Assembly (NCBI GenBank): GCA_019454045.1
Contig: SKCR01023805.1
Location: 1 to 64,000, forward strand
From: Zanthoxylum bungeanum
Lineage: Eukaryota; Streptophyta; Magnoliopsida; Sapindales; Rutaceae
Direction: 5' to 3'
DNA: 64,000 nucleotides
Shown: positions 1 to 11,365 of the stretch, piece by piece
Position numbering within the stretch: position 1 is the stretch's first letter
Layout of the letters: each line of letters opens with the position of its first letter
The notes under the pieces: model-generated
What the model saw: the letters and a program-made list of their open reading frames with translations, nothing else
The model's database searches: none
Told to the model about the DNA's origin: nothing
Translations under genes and position numbers: made by a program

Positions 1-1262
1 TAGGAGTTGGGTCTCCTTCAAAATATACTGATGCCATTTAGAAGGTTAATATTTGTATATTTGAGTATTTTTGTTTTTTCAGTTAGAATATTTGAGTTTC
101 TTATAAGGCTGGTTCTATTTAGTGAATGAGTAGTCTGGTATTTATCAAATGCAATATGGCCACTGTGGGATTTAATTTTAGCTGACCTGAACATGCCTGT
201 ATGCTTCCTTGCATTCAAAAGGGCAGCTCATTTTGCGCATCTTTCTGTATTTATTGGAAGGGTTGCTTCTATCCCATTCTTGGTTGTTGTAACTTGTGTT
301 GATGAATTGATGGAGTTTTTGCGGTTCTGGATACCTTCCATGGTTTTTTTCTTCCTTCTGAATAAAAAATGAGAATTTGTGCATGTGGGCATGCTTGCAT
401 TTACGTGTGTGTGTGTGTGTCTTTGTAGTTGAAAGATTAATTAAATTATAGCCTATAGGAAATAGTAGAAGATACTGCATAAGTGTTCATTACAGCTTTT
501 AGAAGTAACATTGGTAGCTTGTTTCATTTAGCAAATGTAATCTTTATAGCGCCTACTTTCTGATAATAGGTTATCCTAATATATTTTCCAAAGCTTGTAC
601 CCTCTCAGATTCTATATTTAGAAAATTTGTTCAACTAATAGGGAATCATTTCATCTGTAGCCCTTAAACTTTTATAGTGTGAAATGGATACAGATGTTAT
701 TGACATATGATTATGTAATTGTGAAAATAAGAGAAGCTATCAAGGTGGAGCACCATGGACCAGCTTGATCAAGCTCAAATCTGCCCAGCCTTTTTCTTCT
801 TGTGCTAATGCACTTTGGTGGACCTTTAGGAGTTGCATCTAGCTGCAATATAATAAAAAAAAACACTTTAAATATTGTCATCCGATAATAGAGAAAAGTC
901 TGATGTGATGTGTTAGAATAATTTGCACAAATAAGAAAGATATTACCGTTCACCAGGAATATAAAATTGAAGTTGGCTTGAGTCGCTGACTAGGTCGCTC
1001 TCTTTAAGACGTTTCGCGGCGCTGCCCAAAATTTGTGCTAGCAGTATGTCAGCCCCGCCTTCCCTAGGCCAGGATAAAACAAGCCCAGAAAAACACTGTC
1101 TCAATCGATTTTGCACAAAACCGATTGGTATACTCACCCAAAAAATTATTTGCTCGGGAACATCAAAAAAACAAAATTGGTGGGTTTTCTGATCTATATC
1201 GTTTCAGTGATTTCCACATACGGAGTTTTCAAAAAAAAAAAAAAAACTGACACATTTAACAT
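1..1262. other. Non-coding sequence, probably intron of the hydroxyacyl-CoA lyase gene
   Basis: AT-rich sequence with no recognisable exon. It holds a short GT run near 407-421 and an A-run near 1231-1246. A minus-strand reading frame at 943-1137 (64 codons, GC-richer than its surroundings) lies just downstream, in transcript sense, of the ferritin/acetyltransferase chimera. I do not recognise its product, and it may be a third captured piece or a transposon scrap. The exon that should precede the lyase exon at 2354 was not found, so the intron probably starts outside the window. Confidence 0.5.
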
Positions 1263-2124
1263 ACCCAAAATGCAAGTCCCTGCACCCAACAACACCCCAT
1301 TTCCAATTTTCGGATGCCTGTCACCAGACATTTTCCCTGTGCCCCCTAATGTCACATTATGCAAAATTGACACATCATCTCCGATCACCGCCGTCTCTCC
1401 GACCACAACTCCGGTGGCATAATCAAAAAATACCCCACGTCCGATCTTGGCTCCGGGATGAATATCAACAGGAAAAACCTCAGAAACTCTGTTTTGTATC
1501 AACAGAGCCAGTACTTTTCTCCCTATGTGCTATCCTATGTGCACTGTGCAAGCTCAGAAGCTTCTCATTTGTTAACTTCTCCGGTGCCAATGCTAGTTCC
1601 ATAGCATACAAGGCATCTCCTTTCTCTGCATGTTCAAACTCCGAAGAGGGCATCATTATGGAGTGTAGTTTCACTCTTCCACCGCGCAGATTCTGATATT
1701 CCATAAACTTTTCGGCATGTTCCCTTTCTTCTTCACTTGACTCTTTGAAAAATTTGGCGAGGCCCCTCATGGCAATATTGTCCCGGTCGAAATATGCGTA
1801 CAGGGAGTGGTACACATATGACACATTGTATTCCACATTGATCGCTGCCTCACATTCGTCATCATACTTTTGGCGAGCAAATGAAACTTGAGGGGAGACG
1901 GGAACATCGAGATACTCTTTCTAGACCTCCTTAAATGGCTGAAACACGACGCCGGTAAACGGCATGCTATTGGCCTCCAAAATTGCAGAAACCTTCAAAC
2001 TCTTATTCTTCGTTCTTGGTGAAGAAGGAGCATTAGAGTAACATTTCTTCATCATCATAGAAGATGAAGATGATGATAAGCTAGAAGAAGCTGAAAAGGG
2101 TAACTTCAATGCCATTGCTGTCAT
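1263..2124 (-). pseudogene. Chimeric retrocopy: ferritin fused to serine acetyltransferase
   Basis: Read on the minus strand from the ATG at 2124. First comes a Ser-rich plastid transit-like leader, then the plant ferritin extension (GVVFQPFKEV) and the ferritin four-helix core. The core includes [18 protein letters not shown] and the [14 protein letters not shown] ferroxidase-region helix, continuing to [12 protein letters not shown] near 1545. Within about five bases it becomes serine O-acetyltransferase: AHRIAH, then after a small deletion and frame change [43 protein letters not shown] and GAGTCILG, ending near 1263. Ferritin genes of plants carry several introns (family knowledge), but none interrupts this copy, which points to an mRNA origin. 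It is dead: a TAG at 1921-1923 replaces a Lys codon after KEV, four residues are missing from the NEQIN helix region, and the acetyltransferase catalytic DHATG reads DYATG. No poly-A tail or target duplication was recognised, so gene-fragment capture by another element remains possible. Confidence 0.85.
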
Positions 2125-2353
2125 GGAGAGATTGAAGAAATTCGGCCAATAAAAATAAAATTAATGGTTATGGTGGCTTTTTATTTGCTAACCACCAATT
2201 GTAACTTAAACACTATATAACAATTAGTGTGCAAAATAAATAATAGTTATTAGGTAAATTAAATAATTTCAGTTACTGAAATTATTATAATAATAATTAT
2301 TTTTAATTCATAATCAATGTTTATCATGATGTGTGCTGCTTCTGATTATGCAG

Positions 2354-2668
2354 ACATTGGTTCGATATCAGTTGCCTGTGGTCGTAATAGTTTTCAATAA
2401 TGGTGGTGTATATGGTGGAGATCGCAGAAACCCCGAAGAAATTGCGGGGCCTTTCAAAGATGATCCTGCACCTACTTCTTTTGTACCTGGTGCAGCTTAT
2501 CATAAGCTCATGGAAGCTTTTGGTGGGAAAGGTTATCTAGTTGGGACACCTGCTGAACTCAAGTCTGCCCTCTCTGAATCGTTTGCTGCTCGAAAGCCAG
2601 CTGTAATAAACGTTATTATCGATCCTTATGCTGGTGCAGAAAGTGGTAGGATGCAGCACAAAAACTGA
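2354..2668 (+). CDS. HACL: 2-hydroxyacyl-CoA lyase, last exon (partial gene)
   Basis: Terminal exon of a thiamine-diphosphate enzyme of the 2-hydroxyacyl-CoA lyase / oxalyl-CoA decarboxylase family. These enzymes cleave 2-hydroxyacyl-CoA to an aldehyde and formyl-CoA, in peroxisomes during alpha-oxidation or in oxalate breakdown. The exon starts after a CAG acceptor (2351-2353) in phase 0 with TLVRYQLPVVVIVFNNGGVYGGDRR, and it contains the NNGGVYGGD segment that lies at the cofactor-binding end of the C-terminal ThDP domain. It ends GAESGRMQHKN followed by TGA at 2666-2668, matching the family C terminus as I recall it. About 104 residues are present, so roughly 80% of the protein (usually about 570 residues) must be encoded to the left of the window or beyond the long upstream intron. 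AATAAT near 2718 may be the polyadenylation signal. The exon itself shows no damage. Confidence 0.85.
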   Translation, partial: TLVRYQLPVVVIVFNNGGVYGGDRRNPEEIAGPFKDDPAPTSFVPGAAYHKLMEAFGGKGYLVGTPAELKSALSESFAARKPAVINVIIDPYAGAESGRMQHKN

Positions 2669-3963
2669 GGTAGTTTGTACCTTCCTGTTGTAAAAATTTG
2701 TGCTTAATCTGTTTCTTAATAATGTACATCTTCAATTTATTAGTGCTAGTTGAAAGCACATGCATTTACTTTCCCTTTTGAATGTTCATTCTGCTTGAAC
2801 AGAAGTTTTTCAAGTCTTTGATTAAATAGATTTGCTAGATATAAAAACTTGCATGACCTTTTGAAGATTTCAGATGTAGGTATGTGAATGATAATTTCCA
2901 TATCATTTATATAAATTAAGAATAATCTGAGCAGGTATTGCCTTTTCTTGTTGATATTTCTTCAAGGAAGGAAGAAAGAGTTATTGATTTTGAAGGGGGA
3001 AAAAGTTCATTATTATTTGTCTCAAAGAAGAAGTGACTGTCGCCTAAGCAGATGCAACAGTTTATGGTGGTTCATCCCAAACTCGATGAGGGGGCTCAAA
3101 AGAGCTCCTAAAGAGTCTTTCGCCTTGAATAATCCCTTTGATGGGCAAGAGAATATCCAAGACCGATGCAGAATGAATAGTGAGTCATCCGAGTTTGGGT
3201 AACAATAAAGTGGTAGCATGTGTATGAACTTTCTAAGTGTTGTTTTATTGATTCGCTCAAAAAGCTAGAATGACTTTTAAGATGAAGATGGTGTTGGTTA
3301 GACACTGACCACCGAACTGAGGCAGAAGCAGATGAGAATTTGTCCAAGAAGATGGGGAGCTGCTGACTCTAATTACTTTACCAAATCAAAAACAAAGGAT
3401 CAAAAAGACTGGATGAGGTAAATGGGAAAGAAGGTAACAAAAAGTGATTGAAGATATCTTCTTTTTTTTTTTGGCTGAAAAACTTGAAACTTGCTTCTTT
3501 CGTTCTGCTTTGCCCCTTCAGAATGTTCTGCTGCGAGTGTTTGATAAAACGGAGTGTCGCGTCATTAAGTCTCACAATCTTTGAAGATGTTAGATATATA
3601 GGAATACGTTCTTAATAATTTCTAGTTAAATTTTTCTTTTGGATATTGATTGGTATGTTAGACACTTGTATTGGTTCTTTCTCTCACAGGCAGCTAAGGG
3701 TTTTTAATTCTTCATTCTGATTCCACGAGTAGTGAGGAATTGCTTAATGTCAAGTGAAAATGCATTTATTTGTTGATGAAGGATATGGTGGTTTAGGATT
3801 TAGGTTTTGGTTTTATGGGGGTTAAATTTTTGATTTTATTCTGAAGGGATTCTTCTTCTCTCTCATTATGTTGTATAAAGCTGACAAAATTATGTTACCT
3901 TGAAAAGATTATCATTTTAAAAAGACCCATTCTTATGGGTATAGCTTCAACCTCACATTATAA

Positions 3964-4147
3964 TTTTTTTTTTTTTTTTGAAATAGTTGGAAATCCCACA
4001 ACCAAATCACCCCTTTCGGGTTTAAGCGGAGCAGGTAAAACTCCGGACTGTCCCAGGTTCTTATAAAAAATACACTACATGAATTCGAATCTAAGACCTC
4101 AAGATGAGATCCCGAACCTCACACCATCAAACCATGCCCTCGAGGAC
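3964..4147 (-). mobile_element. tRNA-type SINE copy 1
   Basis: A T-run at 3964-3979 is the A-tail of a minus-strand element. Read on the minus strand it has an A-box-like TGGTTTGATGG and, about 40 nt on, a B-box-like GATTCGAATTC, the spacing of a tRNA-derived pol III promoter. Imperfect direct repeats flank it: TTCAACCTCACA at about 3946 and TTCGAACTCACA at about 4148. The same sequence recurs near 58650, 61352 and 62348. Confidence 0.7.
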
Positions 4148-4540
4148 TTCGAACTCACAGCTACAAGCTAGCAAATTTTTCCAGACTAGATCTTTCACCT
4201 TAAAGAATATCTGCCATATATATATATATATATATATATATTTTATGTCAGACTAAGAAACAAAGAAAAAGGATTCAAAACTTTAATGTAAAAATAAAAA
4301 ATATTAAAATGAAAATAAGCAAATCAAAGAAAATGGAAGTCGAATACAAATTTATTATGAAAAATCAAATAAAACTCCCATGAGTTTTCTGAAAATTTTA
4401 TTGGAAATGACTATAATTATGCTCTGAAGCAGCGAAGTTCGGAAAAATTAAATACGCTAAACGTCGCGAATTTTGTTCATCTCATCTCGAGCTTCAAAAT
4501 GGTATATCATACAGTCCATTCTTATACTAGTAGCCAATAT

Positions 4541-4815
4541 TAGAGATGAAAACAGGTAAGGTATTGTAGGTGAATGTCAATATTTATATTTGTGTAGTTA
4601 TCACTTTCAATCAATTTGTACAAAAATTATTATTATATCTATCTCTAACGTATCAGTCCCCCGCGGGCCTATATGTGTCCCCATAAAGATTTTAATTTTA
4701 TTTTATCGAGATATATTTGTATCAAACCGATCAAAGAATATAAAAAATTATTTTCTTACCAGGCTCAAATGTGCTAGGCTCCCGCGAACCCCATCCCCGC
4801 GGCCATCCCTAACCC
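4541..4815. mobile_element. MITE-like block with TTAG(A/G)GATG ends
   Basis: Begins TTAGAGATGAAAAC and ends GGCCATCCCTAA, imperfect inverted termini resembling those of the hAT-type MITE at 8422. A GC-rich CCCGCGG motif occurs near both ends. Flanking 8-mers match only partly, so the boundaries are approximate. Confidence 0.4.
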
Positions 4816-5099
4816 AAATACATCTTAATCAAAATTACAGCTCACAACCGTGTGTAGCATATATAATAATTGAAAAGAAGAATATATGTTTTTATTTTTT
4901 TTTCTCAACTGCTTAGGAATCGCTTACCTTTTTTGAAAGCTACTTGGGAGTTGGGAATAGCATCTGCTTCTTCTTGGCTGATATTATGTAGTAATTAGTC
5001 AATATAGTGCTTCTAAAAGTATTAAAATTTTATTCAGATCCGAGTACAATCAATTTATGTTTGTAATTTGATTTTTTAAAAGGAAAATGTGGCATCCCA

Positions 5100-5345
5100 T
5101 GTAAGGATGGGGTCTGCGGGTTAGGGACGGATAATGAGAAAAAAATTTAAATGATATGTCAGGTATAAATATTAGCATCCTCATTTAAATAAATGTAAAA
5201 TTCTAATGTGAACGGAGAACCGTACGAGAGTCCAGTATATTAAGAGCGAATAAGAGAATAATTTTCATACTCGTTAATTAAACGAGACAAATACTGAAAT
5301 TAATATCCTCGTACTATAGCCCACTCTTTATCATCCCTTCCCATC
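5100..5345. mobile_element. Diverged relative of the hAT MITE at 8422
   Basis: Shares with the 8422-8834 element the blocks TTAGGGACGG, TATTAGCATCC, AAATTCTAAT and GTGAACGGAGA(C/A)CC(A/G)TA in the same order. It ends in a TCATCCCTTCCC region. No clear target duplication remains, so this is probably an old copy. Confidence 0.45.
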
Positions 5346-5786
5346 CTTTATTATATTCCACTGAAAATGATGTTTCAGAACTGTCCTAGGGCATAAATTT
5401 TTGTTATAACGGCCAAAAATCAAGTCTATTACTGAAGAATATTTTAATGCACCTTTATACAGATAACAAAAAAGAATTCAAGTCAAATCAAATATCTCAA
5501 AACCAACTCACATGTTACTAGGATTTTATTATTTTGTCTTAGAAAATTTGGGTCCTAATGAAATATTAATTGATCTTCAATGACATTTTAGAGTCCATTA
5601 ATTGAACTTATCAGGATGCTCTTTTTAATTAAGAGTCAAAAACATTAGTATTTAATTCTTGAGTAAAGCCAAAAGAGAGGACAGCACACTAAAAGCTTTG
5701 AGTTTGTTTGCATTGGCTCTTTTACTAATAATCTTTGCAAAGCAAATTAAGATATAATAATATCACCGTTATTATTATCATATTGC

Positions 5787-7918
5787 ATGGAAATGGAAGT
5801 CGGAGAGAGCCAGGTGAAGAGATGGGGATTTACATGGGGTGGATTTGTAGCAGAGCTGAAGAAAGGAGGACGTATAGCGGCGCCAATGGTGGCAGTCTCT
5901 GTGTTGCAGTACCTTCTGCAAGTTGTATCAACGGTTATGGTAGGACATTTAAGTCAGCTTGCCCTTTCTAGCGTCGCCATTGCCACATCTCTCACAAATG
6001 TTACTGGCTTTAGCCTTCTTGTAAGTTTGTTGCTTTCGCATAATCTTCATCTTTTTTTATCTTTAAAGATTTTTGATAAACGATTGAATTTCAATTTGAA
6101 TGTGACAAGCAGTCAGGATTGGCTGGTGGATTGGAAACTTTATGTGGGCAAGCTTATGGAGCAGCACAATTTCGGAAGCTTGGAATCCATACTTACAGTG
6201 CCATAATTTCTTTGATTCTTGTTTGCCCTTTAGTTTGCATCTTGTGGATTTTTATGGACAAATTATTACCTCTAATAGGCCAAGATCCTGTAATCTCACA
6301 TGAAGCACGCAAATACTCAATGTGGCTAATTCCTGCATTATTCGGAAGTGCAATCCTTAAGCCATTAACGCGATACTTTCAGACTCAGAGCTTGATTCTT
6401 CCAATGCTTATGAGTTCTTTTCTAATTCTATGTTTTCATATACCTGTCTGCTGGACTCTTGTATTCAAATTAGAATTAGGAAGCTTAGGTGCAGCTCTGG
6501 CCTTCAGTTTATCAACTTGGTTGAATGTGATTCTGCTCGGATCATACATGATGTGCTCCTCAGCTTGTGAGAAAACTCGCGCCCCGTTAACTAGAGAAGC
6601 TTTTCTGGCAATAGGACAGTTCTTTCGCCTGGCTATACCTTCAGCCATAATGGTTTGGTAATTCTTCAATCTTTAGAATGGTATATAATCTTAGTTTGTG
6701 TTCTTTTTTTGACCTTTGATTTGATCTAAAGTCTTTCTCTTATTATGATGTTGGTGATTATTAATTAGTCTAAAATGGTGGTCAATGGAGATTTTAATTT
6801 TGTTATCCGGCCTTTTACCAAATCCCAAGCTTGAGACTTCAGTGCTTTCAATTTGGTAATTAGCTTCTATTTCAGTAACTAATTTCATTTGAGCTTGTAA
6901 ATAACTATATATATGATTCTAATTGCTGTTTTATTTATGAATCAGCCTTACAATCTCAACATTGCACTTCACAGTACCTTATGCTTTTGGAGTTGCTGCA
7001 AGGTTTTTCTCTTGCTTGATTGCTTTGTACGATATAAAATTTTCAGAATTTTACATGTTTGTAGATAAATGAAACAAACATTAGCGTTTTTTAACATATT
7101 ATTAACAGGTTTTAAATACTTTAAACCTTGATAAAATACTTTTAATATGATTTTAAGTACTTTCAAACAGACTCTAATTAGACTATGTTCTAGTACTCGA
7201 GTTTCAAATGAGCTCGGAGCTGGGAATCCGCAAGCTGCTAGAATGGCTGTTTGGGCAGCAATATTTTTTGCCGTGGTAGAGGCAGTGATAGTGAGCACGA
7301 TTCTCTTCAACTGCCGCTATGTTTTGGGACATGCTTACAGCAATGACAAGCAAGTTGTGAAATATATTGCTGTCATGGCTCCTCTGATCTGTCTCTCAGT
7401 TATTACAGACAGCTTACAAGCTATCTTTTCTGGTTAGTAATTTCTCAACACTTCTTTAATTTAATTGCCTCAATTTGTAAAATCTTTTAGGCCACTCAAA
7501 AGTCTAGGGTTCCAACCAAGGGCTCAAATTTTAATGTGGGTTACATAAAAACCTGCGGGATTTTTATGCACTAGGTGTTGCAAGAGGGTGTGGATGGCAG
7601 CATATAGGGGTGTACATAAACATTGGGGCATTTTATTTGGTTGGACTTCCAGTGGGTGCAGTATTGGGTTTTGTAGCAGGATTAAGAGGAAAGGGCCTTT
7701 GGATTGGAATTGTGGCAGGTTCTGTTGTCCAATCAATTCTTCTGTCTCTTGCTACAATTTTCACAAATTGGAAAAAACAGGTTCTTAATTAATCCAAATT
7801 ATTATTATTTTAATTGCATTTTTTTCTTCCATTCTTAAACTTAAGAAGCCCCTCTATGCAGGCAGTTAAGGCCAGGGAGAGAGCAGTTGATGAGAATTCT
7901 TCTGTACAGAATGAATAA
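5787..7918 (+). CDS. MATE (DTX) efflux transporter, gene 1 of the cluster
   Basis: Multidrug and toxic compound extrusion family transporter, which exports organic cations, flavonoids or xenobiotics by proton antiport at the vacuole or plasma membrane (family knowledge; substrate not predictable). I resolve seven exons, all with GT-AG borders: 5787-6020, 6113-6657, 6769-6855, 6946-7002, 7194-7432, 7575-7780 and 7862-7918, giving 474 residues, a normal DTX length. Signatures seen are [18 protein letters not shown] (TM1), [28 protein letters not shown] (start of exon 2), IPSAIMVC with [19 protein letters not shown], and [16 protein letters not shown] in exon 5. The hydrophobic profile suits 12 membrane segments. 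The start is the first ATG of exon 1; a second ATG two codons on is an alternative. No frameshift or stop is present, so the gene looks functional. It is the least similar of the three cluster members. Confidence 0.93.
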
Positions 7919-8093
7919 ATCCTGCATAATTGAACATTAATTGCAAGTTTTCCTCTTAAAAGAATATTGTATTGTAATATAACTTCTTGACGGAAGTTAA
8001 AATTTGGCATGATATGACACCACTTATGATTAGAGCAATGGAGCACACCATATTACCATTTAAGACATTTACACTTTGAAGGTCGTTTGTTTT

Positions 8094-8225
8094 ATTTATC
8101 TACTATACTTTTTATATTATTTATCTATTACACTTTTTATTATAATTAATATATTATTATTCAAATAATTACAAAATAAATATGAAAAACAAAATTTGAT
8201 TTCATGTTTAAAATAATAATAATTC
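8094..8225 (+). repeat. 130-bp direct repeat, left copy
   Basis: ATTTATCTACTATACTTT through to AAATAATAATAATTC is repeated almost exactly at 24774-24903. The two copies lie just downstream of MATE gene 1 and just upstream of MATE gene 2. It may be a duplicated intergenic block or a shared short transposon. Confidence 0.75.
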
Positions 8226-8421
8226 CATTTTTTTTATATTTTAAAATAAATATATATGTGCATTAATTAGCGGATTTAGGAATTAGTATATTAGAGGGGA
8301 TATTTCAAACAATAATATAATTAATATATTTCTTTTAAATAATAATAATAATAATAATGAGTATAAAATCTTATATTTAATGTTATAATTTTACAAAATC
8401 TTTCATTTTACTACATGTAAT

Positions 8422-8834
8422 TAGGGATGATAAAAGTTTTGATAGAGATGAGATCGATAAGTTAGGGACGGGTGGGAATGTATATATATTTTTATATATC
8501 ATTAATTGGATGGATTGGGCACGTGTATTAGCATCCAAATTCTAATATAAGAAAAATTCATGTGTGAACGGAGACCCATACATAGATGGTATAGGTAAAA
8601 TTTTAAGGAAAATGATACACTCACTAACAACTCACACAACAAATTTACAAACCCCTCACTGTAGCTACAGTGATCTACTGTAGTCTGTAGATCACTGTAG
8701 CTACAGTGAGGGGTTTGTAAATTTGTTTGTGAGATTGTTAGTGAGTCTATCACCACTCAAATTTTAATACTTGTTGGTTTATACATGATAGATACGTTAT
8801 ATTATCATTCCCGCATCTACCCATACTTTCCCTA
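8422..8834. mobile_element. hAT-type MITE with 8-bp target duplication
   Basis: Starts TAGGGATGAT and ends CTTTCCCTA. It is flanked by the perfect 8-bp direct repeat CATGTAAT (8414-8421 and 8835-8842), the length typical of hAT elements. No coding capacity. It carries a second, nested MITE at 8607-8758. Confidence 0.8.
8607..8758. mobile_element. Mutator-like foldback MITE, nested
   Basis: A 152-bp near-complete inverted repeat. The arms ACTCACTAAC...GTAGATC and GATCTAC...GTTAGTGAGT pair over about 60 bp around an 8-bp loop. The 9-bp direct repeat AAATTTTAA flanks it (8598-8606 and 8759-8767), and 9 bp is the Mutator-superfamily length. It sits inside the hAT MITE, so it is the younger of the two. 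A transcript would form a long hairpin. Confidence 0.8.
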
Positions 8835-8835
8835 C

Positions 8836-9640
8836 ATGTAATGAGTAAAATGTAATATTTTATAGATATATAATATTAAAATAATACTCATAAAGATAAA
8901 GTTTTGTAAAAATATACTGGTAAAATATTATTCTCAAATATTTTTTGTAATCATTTATTATTTCCCAATTTTTTTAATAGCGAAATGATAATAACCATTT
9001 ATTAAAGAATTTGGAAATTGAACGTATTAATTATTAAGATTATTTTTATCAGAACCTTAGAAGTTGAGAAATAACAAATTGGTAAATAAGTATTGTGATG
9101 TAACAATATACAACTATAATTTACATAATCTTATATTTATTTCATTTCTGTTAACAGATAATTAAAATGCAGAGTAAAATGTGAAAATCTATATCATGAA
9201 ATGAGCTAAAATGTAAGGTTTTATAAAAATAAATAATAAAATATAAAATTATTAATGATATACTAGTAAAATATTATATTTCAATACTTTTTATATACTC
9301 ATTTATATTCTCAATTTCTGAAATAGTAAAATGATAATAACCCTTATTTAATAAATTTTGAAATTGAATGTATTAATTATTAAATGTATTATAAATGTGT
9401 ATAATAAGTATTGTAATGTAATATTCTACGACTATAATTTTATAAATCTTCCATTTACTACATTTATGTTAATAGAAAAATGTAATAAAAATGTGAAGTC
9501 TTAAGGTTTTAAGGATATAATAATAAAATTTAAAGTTATGTAATGATATATTATTAAAATATTATATCTCAATATTTTTTATATCCATTTATTATTTTAT
9601 AATTTATGAAGTAGTGAAATGATATAAACCTAATTACCTA
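8836..9640 (+). repeat. Degenerate AT-rich tandem repeat, three units
   Basis: A block containing TAAAATATTAT, then CATTTAT, then GAAATGATA(A)TAACC, then AATTGAA(C/T)GTATTAATTATTAA occurs three times. Anchor positions are 8921, 9267 and 9555 (spacings about 346 and 288 bp). Units have diverged by many substitutions and indels. No coding potential. Confidence 0.6.
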
Positions 9641-11357
9641 ATTATTAACAGAATATCAATATTATTCGTAAGTTTGTTTAAAAATAGATAAACTATAAAT
9701 AAATAAATCTAAAAATTGAAAAATTGAAAAATTTAGAATTTTTTTTTAATTAAAATTAAAATTTATTTATTCACTGCTATTCTAATTTTATAATTTTTTT
9801 AAATATATGTATAATAAAATTATTATTAACTACAAATAATTTATTTACAATGTTATATTACAATATTTTTATAAATAATTATAAATATGAAAAATAACTT
9901 AATTAAAAATATTATATTATAGCACTACTTTGTATGAATTGTAAAATATACAATAATAATAGTAAAATCAAATTTTAGATAAAATTATGAATAAAGTCCG
10001 GTGCCTGAAGATGAAATAAAATATGAATTAAAGTATTATTGTTGATAAAATTATCCTCTACATTCACTTTCAATAGAGTTACTACCACAGTATTTGTAAG
10101 AATATAAATATTACATTTTAAGTGTTTTAATTAACTCCGTTTATAAAATTGATTAATGATGCTTATGAAGTGGGCTTGGATAAGACCCGACATAATTTTG
10201 GAATACTGATTATTTTACTATTCACAACAAAATAATAAATAAATAATAAATATTTTAAAATAAATATTACAAAATAAAAAACTAAAAAATTAAAAAATTA
10301 ATAATAATTGCAAAAGAATACTTACATGAAGAAATAAAAGAAATCGTACAAAATAAATATAAATTATAAATATTTTTGAAATAAATATTATAAAATAATT
10401 CTGTATAAATATACAAAATAAATAATATAAATATATTTTTTATATGAATATTATTAAAAAATCTGAAATAAATATTATAATGAAAAATGAATAATTATTT
10501 TACATAATAAAAATAAAAATATAATTATTATACATATAAAAAAACTAAATAGAAAATTTTAACAGGGGTAATATTGAAAGTTCATGTTCCATTAGGAAAA
10601 GAATTTGGATTCCTCATCAAAGGGTTATCGATTCAAATTCCACCATTTGAGGGAAATTGAAATCTCATGAAATTCAAATTCTTTCCTCAATTATATAACC
10701 AAACAATGAAAATAAGAAAATTTTAAATCATTATTATTTAAATTAAGCTCAATAAAATTTAAATATATTTTTATGATTTATATCATGTCAACTTAGGTCT
10801 TTTCCGACCTTACTTAAGATATGACAATACCACTTGTTATTATTTAATTACTGATGCACCTTTTAACAGTTAAATAAAATGAAAAAAATATTTTAATGAA
10901 TTAATTTTAACTTAATAATACTAAATTAGTCGGAAATCCGTGTGATTTTTTTACTAACATATATTTATATGTTTTTTATATTATAATTTTAATAAATAAT
11001 TTTTATATTTAATTGAATGGTTATATTGATTTTTAGACTTTCCAACGTTTTCAGTGCAACATACACAAAATAACAACTATATATAATAATAAACATCAAT
11101 TTCCTCACAAATCGACGATTAGTCCACCAATTAGCTCCAGTAACTTTCATTTCAATTAGTCTACCAATTTTTTCAACTTTATAGAGTCAGTTATTCTTAA
11201 CAATATTCATATGCTACACATGAAATTCATCATTTAATAGTTAGAATCTCAATATCTCATCAAAAGTAATCAAACATTTATTATTCGTAAAAGTAATACT
11301 CCTTATTTGCTCAACATTTCTATTTTTTTACGTCCCAAATTATAGTCATATTTCCTT
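9641..11357. other. AT-rich spacer, nothing recognised
   Basis: Extremely AT-rich (A/T runs, ATAAAT repeats) with stops in all frames. I see no gene, RNA or bounded transposon here. Confidence 0.6.
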
Positions 11358-11365
11358 ATTTTGAG

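Larger units (their letters stand above)
2669..5786. other. Intergenic spacer between HACL and MATE gene 1
   Basis: Contains the lyase 3' UTR, a SINE (3964-4147), a TA microsatellite (about 4216-4241) and two MITE-like blocks, listed separately. The stretch at 2940-3600 is less AT-rich, with short frames on both strands, but none resembles a protein I know. I see no other gene. Confidence 0.6.

Noticed and set aside
943..1137. 64-codon minus-strand frame (PREGGADILLAQILGSAAKRL)
   Set aside because: It looks protein-like and faintly familiar, but I could not assign it to any family and there is no start context or exon structure, so it is mentioned only as a possible fragment.
2948..3347. Short frames on both strands downstream of the lyase exon
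   Set aside because: No recognisable domain, no splice structure and no start context; probably lyase 3' flank or an old gene scrap.
4590..4916. 108-codon plus frame
   Set aside because: It runs through a MITE-like block and AT-rich sequence; the composition is not protein-like.
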